NCBI GenBank assembly: GCA_051294375.1
Contig: CM119270.1
Span: forward strand, 10,870,969 to 10,934,968
Direction of reading: 5' to 3'
Length of the DNA stretch: 64,000 bases
Origin: Paraspadella gotoi
Taxonomy: Eukaryota > Chaetognatha
The first letter of the stretch is position 1. The number at the start of each line of letters is the position of its first letter. A program made the translations under genes and the position numbers. Shown here in pieces: positions 1 to 34,114 of the stretch. A model generated the notes under the pieces. That model was given only the letters and a program-made list of their open reading frames with translations. It did no database searches and was not told where the DNA came from.

Positions 1-147
1 AAGAAAAAAGTAAAAAAATCCAAGAAGGGCAATTTCGTCTTGTTATTCGTGTGATGTAGGAAACGTCGAGTTTCCGTCAACCCTTCACTTCCCCTCGTGT
101 CAATTTTTGACCTCACCACAAATTTAGGGTTCGGGATACTAGAAAAT

Positions 148-184
<37 letters not shown>

Positions 185-770
185 GACGACGAGGATAAGA
201 AACAGACAAGGACAAGGAAACAGGAAAGGACAAGGAAAGCCGAACAGCGCAACAGGAAACGCGAAAGGAAAAGAATGGAAAAGAAAAAGAAGGAAAAGGA
301 AACGCCGACACGCGACACGCACACGCCGAACGAATGGAAAGGGAAAGCAAGGAAAGGAAGGGAAAGGGCAAGGGAAGACGGAAAGGAAAGCGAACCAGGA
401 AAGGAAAGGAAACAGGCAAAGCGAAAGGAAAGGAAAAGAAAGGAAAGGAAAGGAAAGGAAAGGCAAAGGACAAAGGTAACCGGACAAGGAAAGGAAAGGA
501 AAGGAACCGAAAAGAAAAGAAAAGAAACAGAAAATGAAAGAAAAGAAAAGAAAAAGAGAAAGAAAAGAAAAAGAAAATAGAAAAGGAAAGGAAAGGAATA
601 AGAAGAAGAAGTAAAAAAATGCCAAGAAGGGAATTTCGTCCTTGTTGATGTTCGTGGTGAATGTAGGAAACAGTCGAGTTTCGACAGTCAAACCGCCTTA
701 CTTCGCCTCGGTGTCAATTTTTTGACCGTCCACACAAGTTTAGGGGGTTCGGGATACTAAGAATAATTAT
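1..770. repeat. Local direct duplication around a polypurine tract
   Basis: Bases 1-150 and about 604-765 are the same sequence with scattered small indels. Both start with a GAAG/GTAAAAAAAT motif, share a TTTAGGGTTCGGGATACTA-like end, and run into (CT)n. Between them are (CT)n at about 150-180 and a GGAAA/GAAAA-rich tract at about 195-600. ORFs here are purine/pyrimidine artefacts. The duplication is seen directly; that it is an assembly duplicate is inference. No gene seen. Confidence 0.7.
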
Positions 771-1025
771 TTCCTCTCCTCTCCTTCCCCTCTCATCTCT
801 CTCTCTTCTTCTCTCTCTCTCTCTCCTCCTCCTCTCTCAACCCTCCACCTCCACCCCTCTCTTCCTCTCATGCTCCCTGCTCTCTCTCTCTCTTGNNNNN
901 NNNNNNNNNNNNNNNNNNNNTCTCTCTCTTTCCATTTCTATGAATACATAAAACCACGTCTCCCTCTTTGATCTTCAACATATTTTTCGCAGATTTTTCT
1001 GCGTCATCGNNNNNNNNNNNNNNNN
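771..1025. other. CT-rich tract with two assembly gaps
   Basis: Degenerate CT/CTTCC repeats occupy about 771-895. A 25-N gap lies at 896-920 and a second gap at about 1010-1025. The unique bases between them (921-1009) are open on the minus strand and may continue the acidic ORF described next. Confidence 0.8.
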
Positions 1026-1272
1026 GACCGGCGTGACCGGCGTGACCGGCGTGACCGGCGTGGCTGGCGTGACCCTCGACGATCGATTCTCTCTCCGAAT
1101 TCGACCGCTTCGCCTTTTTTCCGCCTCTTAATCGGCTTTCGCGCGAATTGGCGAAAAAGATTTGGGCGCCGTCGTCGTTCTCGTCGTCGTCGTCTTCGTC
1201 GTCTATGTCGACGATATTGTTATTTGTTGTGATTCTTGTGCCGTCATTCCTCACGTCGGAGAGCTTTAACAT
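1026..1272 (-). CDS. Possible acidic/basic low-complexity protein, N-terminal part
   Basis: An ORF starts at ATG 1272 on the minus strand and stays open into the gap at 1010-1025. It begins MLKLSDVRNDG, then has a D/E-rich block (DIDDEDDDDENDD), a basic block (RLRGGKKAKRSNSERES), and then a repeated H-A-G unit encoded by a 9-bp tandem repeat (GGTCACGCC on this strand). I recognise no family. Base composition is higher in G+C than the flanks, which fits coding sequence, but no splice site or homology confirms it. It could equally be a chance ORF through a trinucleotide-rich region. Confidence 0.3.
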
Positions 1273-1560
1273 TATCCATACATTAACAATGTCTTATAAA
1301 TTGAGTTCACAGTTAACAAAGCACATAGTTACGTTAATTGTGAAACCAACCAGGCAATGGCAGTTGAGTCGAGCTCTGTTGACAACTTTAATGACAGCCG
1401 ATAGTTTTGAAGTAATAGAAAATAATTTTCTTATAAGTTAGAAAAGTTGTCGCTTCTTTGCATATAAAGGTCACGATTTAAAGAAGAAGCTCGAGAATAT
1501 GCGGAATTGAGTGAATCGCCTTGTCATGATGGACGTTCGCGTTGAACGAGGCTCTTCAGA
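1273..1560. other. Unique AT-rich sequence, no gene seen
   Basis: Non-repetitive sequence without a convincing ORF or splice structure. It could be upstream sequence of the doubtful minus-strand ORF at 1026-1272. Confidence 0.4.
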
Positions 1561-2021
1561 TTATATTAAATGTCATTTCATGTCACCGACTTTCTGATTA
1601 TTTTTTTTTTCTCAAACTGTTTAACATAAAATACATTAACCGAAACAAAATTCTTTAGTATATATTTTTTTCCACTGATCTTTTAAAGTATTACATTTTA
1701 ATTTTCTTACTAATGTTTGCTTGTTTCGTTTCTGTGTTTAATTTCTTTTACGTTCCAATCTTTTTTTTTATTTTCTTATTTGTCCCTTTTCTCTTTTTTC
1801 CTTCATTGTCCTGGTGCCAAATAAAACTCAGCGACTTTTCTTCCGCTCCATTTGATTGTTCCTTCGTCTTTTCACACTTTTTTGTCTCTCTCTCGGTCGC
1901 CTCTGCAGCTCCTTTTTCTCCACGCAAGATCTCTCTCTCCCTCTCTCCTCTCGTCTCTCTCTCTCTTCTCTCTCTCTCTCTCTCTCCTCGTCTCTCTCCC
2001 TCTCTCTCTCTCTCACTCTCT

Positions 2022-2052
<31 letters not shown>

Positions 2053-2673
2053 CTCATCTCTCTCTCTCGTCTCTCTCTCTCTCTGACGCAAACAGCTCAA
2101 AGAAAAAAACTTTAAAACCGAACTTTTCTAACCTTATTAATTGTTTACCGGTTTTACAGTTCAAAAAAGTTCTTTATTCTCTCAGTTTGTTCTGTTCTTT
2201 CGTTCGTCCAAAAAGGAAGAATATAAAAAAGAATTAGAAGGCTTTCCTGTGTTTTTTTTCTAAATCAACCCTGTCTTTTTACCAGCTAAAGCTTTTTGGG
2301 TCTCGCCCTTGACGTTCGGCATCGACTCAATTCTCCTCGGTACTGCTCTCTTTCGTCAATCCTCCTCTCGTCAACTCCTCGTCGTCTCTGCTCGTCGAAT
2401 CACCTCGTCTGCTCGCTCCTCTCTCAGCATCTCTCTGCTCTCGTCCTCATCTCGTCTCCCCGCTCTCTCTCATACTCTCCTCCTNNNNNNNNNNNNNNNN
2501 NNNNNNNNNTCTCTCTCTCTCTCTCTCTCACGCAAACAGTCAAAGAAAAAAACTTTAAACCGGACTTTTCAACCTTATTTTTACCGTTTTACAGTAAAAA
2601 TTCTTTTCTCTCTTTTCTTTTCTTTCCTCCAAAAGAAATATAAAAAAGAATTAGGCTTTCCTGTTTTTTTCTC
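1561..2673. repeat. CT microsatellite block with a noisy direct duplication
   Basis: Long (CT)n tracts lie at about 1880-2090 and 2400-2530, the latter with a 25-N gap at 2485-2509. The segment after the first tract (about 2085-2265: ACGCAAACAG, then AAAGAAAAAAACTTTAAA, TTACCG, TTTTACAG and AAAAAAGAATTAG motifs) recurs after the second tract at about 2525-2672 with many indels. No gene. Confidence 0.65.
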
Positions 2674-3126
2674 NNNNNNNNNNNNNNNNNNNNNNNNNNN
2701 NNNNNNNNNNNNNNNNNNNNNNNNNNNNNNNNNNNNNNNNNNNNNNNNNNNNNNNNNNNNNNNNNNNNNNNNNNNNNNNNNNNNNNNNNNNNNNNNNNNN
2801 NNNNNNNNNNNNNNNNNNNNNNNNNNNNNNNNNNNNNNNNNNNNNNNNNNNNNNNNNNNNNNNNNNNNNNNNNNNNNNNNNNNNNNNNNNNNNNNNNNNN
2901 NNNNNNNNNNNNNNNNNNNNNNNNNNNNNNNNNNNNNNNNNNNNNNNNNNNNNNNNNNNNNNNNNNNNNNNNNNNNNNNNNNNNNNNNNNNNNNNNNNNN
3001 NNNNNNNNNNNNNNNNNNNNNNNNNNNNNNNNNNNNNNNNNNNNNNNNNNNNNNNNNNNNNNNNNNNNNNNNNNNNNNNNNNNNNNNNNNNNNNNNNNNN
3101 NNNNNNNNNNNNNNNNNNNNNNNNNN
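2674..3126. other. Assembly gap (453 N)
   Basis: A run of N only. Any ORF drawn across it has no support. Confidence 0.99.
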
Positions 3127-3860
3127 AAACAAATCCATTATTGGTATTAGTTATGATGTTAAAAAATTATTTTTTAAAAATGTTCCGAACCATGAGCTAA
3201 TTAAAAATATTATATTGCTGTATAATGTCCAAACATTTTTTTGGAATGTAAGTTTATTTTAATAAAATGATTCTAGGTAGAGCTTTCAAAAGGTAATCAA
3301 AAACTGTAATTACCATATTTTAAAATTTTGATTTGCAAAAACTGCCAAATCATCGGATTGATGATTAATGATTAATGATGATTTTAACGTTTTTCCCAAT
3401 TTTAACTCACTTATCATCCAAAATATTTAAAAAAGAATTATACCTTTGTGTAGACAACTTTCATAAGCTATCTGAATTGATTTAAAAATTACAAAAATTC
3501 TAAAAAAAATTTTGACAATTCCTATCTATAAATAAATATAAAAAAATTAATTACTAGTGCTTCTAGCCATGTTTGAGAAAAATTAGGTCATTGAAATTCT
3601 CAGAAAATGTATGTAAGTTTCATTTTGGGAGCGTTCCCAAATCAAACTTTTGACCCACGCATTGACAAAGATTGGCCCCCTACTTTAAGCTTATTCTGTT
3701 TAAATTCTTAAACAGCCACTTTTAGTTATAAAAAATTTTTTTTCTGAAAAAAAATATATTTTCAAATTTAAAGTAATCTTTCAGAACTTCTCACTTACAT
3801 TATTATTCGTTCTCTCCCAAAATCTTTTCCACCTTTTTTCTAAACTCCCATTCCAATCTT
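3127..3860. other. AT-rich sequence, no gene seen
   Basis: AT-rich non-coding sequence with short A/T runs and no codon-like pattern on either strand. A short GATTAATGAT repeat lies near 3360-3380. I see no RNA gene or transposon terminus. Confidence 0.5.
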
Positions 3861-3912
3861 TTGAGTCACTTACCTTTTCTCATCTCTCTTCTCTCTCTCT
3901 CTCTGTCTCTCT

Positions 3913-3958
<46 letters not shown>

Positions 3959-4359
3959 TTCTCCCTTTTTCGTTCTCGTGGGACTCTCATCCCAGGTCAG
4001 TCTTCAGCCGGCGTCACATTTCTTCATCCCAACTCATTCGTCTCACATTCCATCGCTCCTACATCACTCCTCCATCGCTCCTACATCACTCATCCATCGC
4101 TCCTACATCACTCCTCCATCGCTCCAACATCACTACTTCATCACTGCTCAATCACTCTTTCTCTTTCGCTCTTTGCTCCCCATCTGCTCCCATCCTTCTG
4201 ATTCGCTTAACTATCTTTATTGCTTCCCTTTTTTTCCTTTTTAATCATCTCTATCCCTCTCTATTTTTCTACTTAACTATTAATTTTCCCATCCGCTCCT
4301 CATCCCTCTCCCCCGCTTCCATTCCGCTCCTCATCCCCCTCCTCCTCTCCTCCGTCCGC
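3861..4359. repeat. CT microsatellite and a ~22-bp minisatellite
   Basis: (CT)n runs at about 3885-3955. At about 4046-4140 a ~22-bp unit (CTCCATCGCTCCTACATCAC) occurs roughly four times with few changes. The rest to 4359 is C/T-rich. The apparent Ser/Leu ORF is a by-product of the repeats. Confidence 0.7.
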
Positions 4360-4360
4360 T

Positions 4361-5385
4361 CCTCATCCTCCTCCTCGGCTTGAATCACCTCCCATCGGCC
4401 GGTCAAATATAATTTGATTTCCCCACCGATTCCTTGAGATTCAAGACTTTTCCTTCCGCCGTCTCTATTTCCAAGAGCGACCCCCGCCAAAACCTTTTCC
4501 CCCTTCTCTTTTTTTTTTCTTTTCTTTTTTTAAATCTCTTTCCCGCCTTTTTCTTTTCTATTTTTTACCACTTTTCCATTTTATTTCCTTGGTCCTCATT
4601 GTCTTCCATTGTCTTTGCCCCAATCACTTTTTAATCATTTCTTTTTTCCCTTTTTGCAAAAAAATTTTTTTTTATTCTATCATTTTATCATTTTCTCTAA
4701 AGACTAGTCTTCTCCCCACTCCTTCCTTTAACCATCCCTCTTTCACGCCTTGCCCCCAGGTGTCCCCGCCTCGGGACGTCGCGAGTTTCGTATCCCAAAT
4801 GTCCTTTCCCCTTTTAACCTTTGCCTCCTTTGGCACCATGGTTGCCATGAGGACGTCAAAGATTTTCACGGCGTCAGTCTCACGCATTCAATTAGCTCAC
4901 TCGCTCTCACTCAACATTATTTAAGTTAGGTCGGATACAAATCTTTGATATCAAGTCAACTCCTTTAGATTAGGGCCAAGAAAATCATTGATCAATAATA
5001 AATGAAGGACTATCTTACAATGACCTAGTTGTTTCATAAACCGAAGGCGAAGTCACGAGAGCTGTTGATAGTCTGGAGATTTTAAGATTCGATCGCCTAT
5101 CTTCTGTGCCGCTTTCATTGCCACCCGACTCCACCCCCCCCCCACAAAACGTCCCCATCCAACGCCCCCTTCTAAAACGCCCCCCCCCGGCCCCCCCATC
5201 CCGTCCGCCCGAGACCTCGGATTCCATCGCCTTCACCAAACTCGGCGCTCGGGGAAATTGCCTGGTTGTCATTCCAAATCCTTTTTGCCTTCAACCAGAT
5301 TACCATCACCATGAAAAGCTTCCAATCTGAAGGGATCCAATCAGCTGACAACTCATAAACGCTGGATTGGTTGACTCGGTCGCGG
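4361..5385. other. Pyrimidine-rich and unique sequence, no clear gene
   Basis: C/T-rich sequence to about 4740, then mixed sequence to 5385 including long C runs near 5137 and 5180. No ORF has consistent support; the unit-2 copy (13610-14690) breaks every frame differently. An internal GTCGGATACAAATCTTTGAT block is well kept between the units. Confidence 0.4.
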
Positions 5386-5476
5386 CGGTAGCGGCGGTAG
5401 CGGCGGTAGCGGCGGTAGCGGCGGTAGCGGCGGTAGCGGCGGTAGCGGCGGTAGCGGCGGTAGCGGCGGGGGTGGG
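5386..5476. repeat. Perfect 9-bp minisatellite GGCGGTAGC
   Basis: About ten uninterrupted copies of GGCGGTAGC. The matching region of unit 2 (about 14700-14840) is badly degraded by insertions and deletions. Such a difference at a GC-rich array is typical of raw-read error or fast repeat change. Confidence 0.9.
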
Positions 5477-5479
5477 CGG

Positions 5480-6713
5480 GTAATTGAGGCGGTTGGTTTG
5501 TTAAAAAAAACGCGATAATTGGTTCAGCTTGTTTGGACGAAAAATCTCTTTTCCCATTGTTTTTTGTTTTTTTTTGTTATTTTGCTCCCTGATTTAGCGG
5601 TTATTTGTTCAAGATGTACAAGGTTTTAGTTAAATAAAATTTAAGAGTTGAAAGATTTCACAAAATATATTCATAAACAAAAGAAGGAAACGTTTCTTTA
5701 TCGATTTCGTTCCGAAAACCGAACTAGTGCTTCTGACAATTGGGGGGGGGCTTAGCTGGAACAAGGCTGATTGGCCGTCCCTAAAATAAGCCCGGGAATT
5801 CGCTAAAAAAAAGGGTGGATGAGAAAAGATGTTTTAAAATAGAAAGAAAAATTATTGAAACGCAAAGAGCAAAAAAAAATGTGAGAGAAAAAAAAATGGC
5901 GGAAAAAGGCGTGAAAGAAATTAGCGTGAAAAAAAGGATTGGTGAGTCGGGAGTCCGGAAAGAGAAAGAGGAATGAAGATTTTTGGTGACTTCAGAAGTG
6001 AAAAAAGTTTGGGCTGAGAAATTTGGAATGAGAGTTTGGGACAGAGAATGTTAATGTGAAGGGAAGCTCTAACAAATCTCGGTTGAGTAATTTTTTTAGA
6101 AGATTGAGTGGGCTGAGTGAATTAGGTGGGGTTGATTTGTGAAAGTGAGTCCTGAGCTAAGGGTCGAGTTTTCGGAGATCGAAATCTGTCATCGGGCTTA
6201 ATGAATTAACCGAGTGTGAATTGGTTCTCCCGTGACTCGGTTTCTTGTGACTCGAGAAAATCAGAAACAATCAAAGTAAAATAAATGAGGTGAGAAAAGT
6301 GAAGAGAAAAAAAAGGGAGAAAAAAATGAGAAAGGGAAAGAGTCTGGAAAACCGAGATAAAAAGAAAGAAAAGAATAAAATAGTAAGAAAGAAAAAAGCA
6401 GATTTGAAAAAGAGCAAAAAAAGGGGAAAAGTATAAACGAAAAGACGAAAAAAGGATTGAAGAAAAAAAAGAAGAAGGGAAAGAGAGTAGGAAAGACAAA
6501 GAAAATACTTCTGAAATATCGTAAAAGCAAAGATACTAGAAAAATAGCAATTAAGTAAATAGACGATCCGATTTCGACTTTGGAGTTCTGATTCGTCTGC
6601 GATGATAGAAAGATAATACAATATTAATAAAATAATAATATTTATATTATATATATTTTTTATGTTTTAATGTATGATAACTTGTTTGAATCAGAAATAG
6701 CCATATTTTTGAT
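5480..6713. other. Purine-rich spacer, no gene seen
   Basis: Mixed sequence followed by a long G/A-rich tract (about 5800-6520). Phe/Ser-rich ORFs on the minus strand are shadows of this purine tract and are not preserved between the two units. Confidence 0.5.
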
Positions 6714-7276
6714 TATATCATTTTTCTGTAAAAATTATAATATTAAAAGCTTAAAATAATAGCAAAAAATAGACAAATCAAATTTTATTTTTGGAGAAAA
6801 AAGGGAAACACAAGTCATGTTTGATTAAAAAACCTTTAAATATGAAATTTAATCTATTATTTTTTCTATCAATTGAAACCTTTTATGACAAAATCAATCT
6901 TAAATTGACTCAAATAATAATATTTTTTACTATTTTTTTACTTTTTAAACATTTTGTGGAATTGTTTTTATCAATATTACAAAAACTAATTATCACAGAG
7001 AAATCTCATTAAGGATATTTTTGGATTTATAATATTACTTATTATACTATTGCTTGTTAAATTATTTTAAAATATATATGTAAAATTTAACAATTTTATA
7101 CATAGAATTTCATAGTAGTTATTGTTGAAATAAAAATTTAAAATTAGGTTGATTTTGAAGCTAAGCAATAGTAGGTTATATTTCTATAGTTTTTTTTTAA
7201 TATGAAATGAATAAGTCTTTCACATAGTAATTACCAAATTGTTACTATTTTTATAATAAATGAATTTTTTTCATTA
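6714..7276. mobile_element. ~563-bp AT-rich insertion found only in unit 1
   Basis: Unit 2 reads straight through at about 16109 (TTTTTGAT then ATAACTTGAG), while unit 1 has this extra AT-rich block at the same point. It contains a GTAGGTTATATT motif (about 7171) like the terminal repeat of the element at 12716-13059. No clear terminal inverted repeats or target duplication are visible. It may be a short non-autonomous transposon; deletion from unit 2 is the alternative. Confidence 0.45.
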
Positions 7277-7719
7277 ATAACTTGAGAACGAATAATCGTA
7301 GGCTTATGAGAATGGGTTCAAATTAAAGCTCTCTTTCAGTAGATAATGGTTGATTTAAAGAAAGTTAAATTTGACAAAATTATAACAAAACTTTAAAATC
7401 CAATTAAAAAATAAATTGCTTGGATCAGAATTTTTTGACTTCAGTACGATGTAGTAAAAACATTTTTCATTTTTTTGTGTTAAAAAAAAGGGTTATTTCT
7501 ATTTTCTTTTACGGGGTTTCTAGGGAACCGTGGGAAGGAAGGTATTGAAAAATATATACCGATATTTGAGATTCAAGGCGTTCTTCACGCTCTCTCGTTC
7601 TCTCTCTATCTCACACAAGCTCACACACACCACCTCACACATACTCCGGCATTTTCTCATCTTCTCCGTCTCTTATTTAATGATGGCTCCATTTCTTCCA
7701 TCAAGCGAAATTTCTTATA

Positions 7720-7757
<38 letters not shown>

Positions 7758-8311
7758 CCCACTTTTCAAACTCTTCCGAGAAGCGAAGAAGATGTATGAG
7801 AAAATAATGCGGGTGGGATTATTTTTAAAGGAAAAATCCGCGACGTCGACTTTGTGAGGTTGCGTTGATAACGGACTCAGTTATCTCCCAAAGGGATTGA
7901 CGAGCGCGACGAACCTACGAGACAGAAAAGGTTTTTTTTCAATACTTCTCTTTTTAGTTTAAGTTAGGTAATTTTGTATTTTAAACCATACATAGTTTTA
8001 GAAATGCAAAAAACAAATTACAACCATCGATAAAATCTGTGTATTTTGGAAATAAACTGATCAGGAAAGCCAGTAAATGAATGTGTAAATTAAGGAAAAG
8101 GGAATGAGAAAGTTGTGTATAAATGGATGGATGAATGAGTAATTAGACGACTTTATAAAAACTGCAGCGTCAATCGTCTGTCGTCACAATTTCATCCGTC
8201 GTTTTTTGATGGATTTCACGGATTTTGAGGTCAACGCGGTCTGTAAATGTTTGGCGAGGTAGAACTGAAAAAAACAAATCAAATAATCGCTCTAAATATA
8301 AGCAGGGGACA

Positions 8312-8346
<35 letters not shown>

Positions 8347-9627
8347 CCTCTCTTCGTCTCTCTCTCTCTCTCCTCTCATCTCCTTTCCTCCCTTTCTTGT
8401 ACCGCCCTGCCGCGCCCGACGGGCAGAGTTTCGCCAAATCAGCAGGAAAAAAGCGGTTATGAAACCAGAGCGGCGAAAAAGACGTTTCGGAGAAGTGAGT
8501 GGGTGAGGTTCTGGGTGAGGACGAGGTGGAAGTCGGAGAGTGGAAAAAAAAGAGATTTAGGGAGACGAAGAGAAGTTGAGATAAGGAGAAGATGAATAGT
8601 GAGGATGAAAAAGAAGATGAGATTACGAAGTACTGTGACTAGAGAGAGGAAAGGGAGGTAAGCAAGAGAGTTTTAAAAAACCCCAGCGATCAAGAACGAA
8701 GGGGGGGGAGGGAGGCGGTGGAGGAAAAAGTATTTTTTCTCTCTCCGCTTTCTCCGGCTACAAATAGGCTTTTGATTCCTCGCTTTCCTTCTTTTTACGG
8801 CTTGTCTGGAGAGAGGTTCCGGTTTCATAGTTTTTTCCTTCTTTTTTCGCTGACTTTTCTTTTATTCGGTTTTCGTTTTTTTTTTCTTTTTGAATTTTTT
8901 ACACTGCTGTTTTTTAGTGTATTTCTTTTGTTTTTGGTACAATTTTCCATTCATGGCTTTTTGTTCTTTCTTTCAAGCTTCTATCGTTCACTCTTTTATC
9001 CGCTACTATATTTGACTTGCATTTTAAAACTGATATCCTTTACTAAAAAAAACAAAAAAACAACGATATTTTATACTCGTTGTTCTTTTCATTTTACGAT
9101 TTAAAAATGTATTTTTATCCGTCGTTTTTGTTGTTGTTTTTTCATATTGTTCTCGTTGTTTCTTTGATCTCTGACGTTTGTTCGTTCAAATCGACACTCG
9201 ACGTCTCAAACATCGATCGATCTCGAGTCGTCGAGAAAAACGAGTTTCTGCGACGACGACGACAATGAAATAACAAATGATCCGTCGTTGAAAGCGACCA
9301 ATGGCTGCGTGCCGACGCCTGCGTGTCTGAAATTCGAAAACAGAGCGTCAATCTGTAGCCAAGCATTCAGAATAGAAAACATAAAAGCTGAATAATACAA
9401 ATTTAACTACAGTCAAAAGCTAAAAATAGAGAGAAAATCATGAACGAGTGAACGAGGTTGAACGGGTTCTGTGGTCAGGATTAACTAACCACAAAACGGT
9501 GGTTGTTGTGGTTGTTAAGTGTTAATCGAGTCGTAAGGTTGTTGTTGAGATGGCTGTTTATGATATTTTTTTTGTTTTGTTTTTTTGTTTTGTTTTTAAA
9601 CCGTTTTGTTTCTCTTTCGTTAAACAG
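7277..9627. other. Spacer with CT arrays; no supported exon
   Basis: Holds (CT)n at about 7723-7756 and 8312-8375, G/A-rich sequence at 8500-8740 and T-rich sequence at 8740-9140. A short ORF at 9107-9268 begins MYFYPSFLLLFFHIVLVVS and looks like a signal peptide, but the unit-2 copy (from about 17953) is frameshifted and no downstream splice joins it to the next exon in frame. I therefore do not call it a gene. The copied sequence around 9170-9370 is unusually well conserved between units. Confidence 0.4.
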
Positions 9628-32596
<22,969 letters not shown>

Positions 32597-32647
32597 CAAC
32601 GACGATTTACCGTGAATTCGTGAATTGCGACGGCGTTCAATGTGATT

Positions 32648-32679
<32 letters not shown>

Positions 32680-32714
32680 TCTCTCTCCTCTCCTCTCTCT
32701 CTCTCCTCTTCTCT

Positions 32715-32760
<46 letters not shown>

Positions 32761-34114
32761 GATAGTTTTTCCGTTCATGGTTGAATTTTTATTTAATTCA
32801 ATACTTGATAAGTTGATTTATTACATTCGATTTCTGTTTTCTAATGGGCTTAAATTGTTTTTCGATGAAAACTTGTCATTATAATTAAGATTAAGTAAGA
32901 TTAATGTAAAAAAAAATTAATCCAATTGAGAACAAATCCAAATGTAAACAAAACAATTTAAGCGAGTATAATTAATTAAGTAATTGGTATCCTAAAATAA
33001 CAAAAACAATCAAAGGGTAATGAGAAAATGGCATCCACGGAAAATATTTGAAATTTAATTTCTCGCTGTGTCTCACTCGTGATACTCGGTAGCTCTTAAT
33101 TGATCATTGATTTTTAATCGTCTTATTTAAATGTTGTATCATTATTTGAGTTTCTCTTTTTCTTCTTTTTTTTAAAGTTTGAAATATCTCCATACAGCGA
33201 AGCTTGACAATCTTTCAGTCATTATTACAATTTAAAAACTATTTTTTTGGTTGTTGATACTTTCTTTAACCTTATAGTTAGACGTTTAGTTGAGAAGAAT
33301 CAGTCATAGTAAATTAAATTCCTCAGGGTTACCTCTTCGAAATCTGTAGATATCATTTCGGGTTCCATTTTACTGCTTTCCTCTTTCATCGGACCACAAA
33401 GGGGGTCGCTCCGGAAAAATCTTAAATTAAGTTATGCATATATGAATATTATTAGATTTAAAATCGTGACAAAAATAAGAATTAAAATAAACAAATTAAA
33501 TTCGCTAAATGTAAACTAATATCATTTGTTTAGACCTCTGAATAACTCTATAGGCTGTAGAGGACGACAAAACTGGACTGTTGAAAAACAAAAGACAACC
33601 ATGATCCGATATAAATGTAAAAATATATTTTATAAAATGAGTTACCGAAATGTGTTTAGAAATTTTAATATGTTATAGGTACGTTTTATTTTCCGTTTGA
33701 TCCTCCCAAAAGTAATTAATTAAGTATTATTTGCAAAACTACGTCTCAAAAACAACACAAGGATCGAAAAAAGTTAACCTTTCAAGATAGCATTCCGCTT
33801 ACCGTAACACTTATCACGTAACAGCAATAAGTCGATCTTATTGAGAACAAAATTCAATTGTTTGAATCTGCTAGTTTAAGAAAGATCTCACTGCGAGAGA
33901 TTGCTGTTTAACACCATCAATCACCATCGGTAGCATAAGTCATAAAAAGTCATAAAAAGCTAAAAGCGGCGCTTAAGTAAAATGATGCAGCATCTAATGT
34001 TTACAACGTTTATTTAAGATATTAAGCCTCGACAAAACAAAACCTTTAAGAAGTGAAATTCTTCATACTTAATCGCCTAATAATTAAGAAACCATAACCA
34101 TAAAAATAAAAAAA
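32597..34114. other. Intergenic region between the DUF704x-type and SET/MYND genes
   Basis: (CT)n at about 32648-32757, then unique AT-rich sequence. No exon or RNA gene is seen. The promoter and 5' UTR of the SET/MYND gene should lie near its end; no TATA box is clear. Confidence 0.5.

Noticed and set aside
1713-2237. Ser/Leu-rich and Arg/Glu-rich ORFs here and at many other places (for example 17080, 20749, 23411, 24613, 43220, 62727)
   Set aside because: They are translations of (CT)n or (GA)n microsatellites, with open frames on both strands because the repeat lacks stops. Not genes.
2309-3262. Long ORFs made mostly of X (also 43573-44250, 45752-46228, 50606-51334, 51529-52437)
   Set aside because: They cross N gaps, so the open frame has no sequence behind it.
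9107-9268. Short ORF with a signal-peptide-like start (MYFYPSFLLLFF)
   Set aside because: It is not preserved in unit 2, does not splice in frame to 9628, and lies in a T-rich stretch that makes hydrophobic codons by chance.
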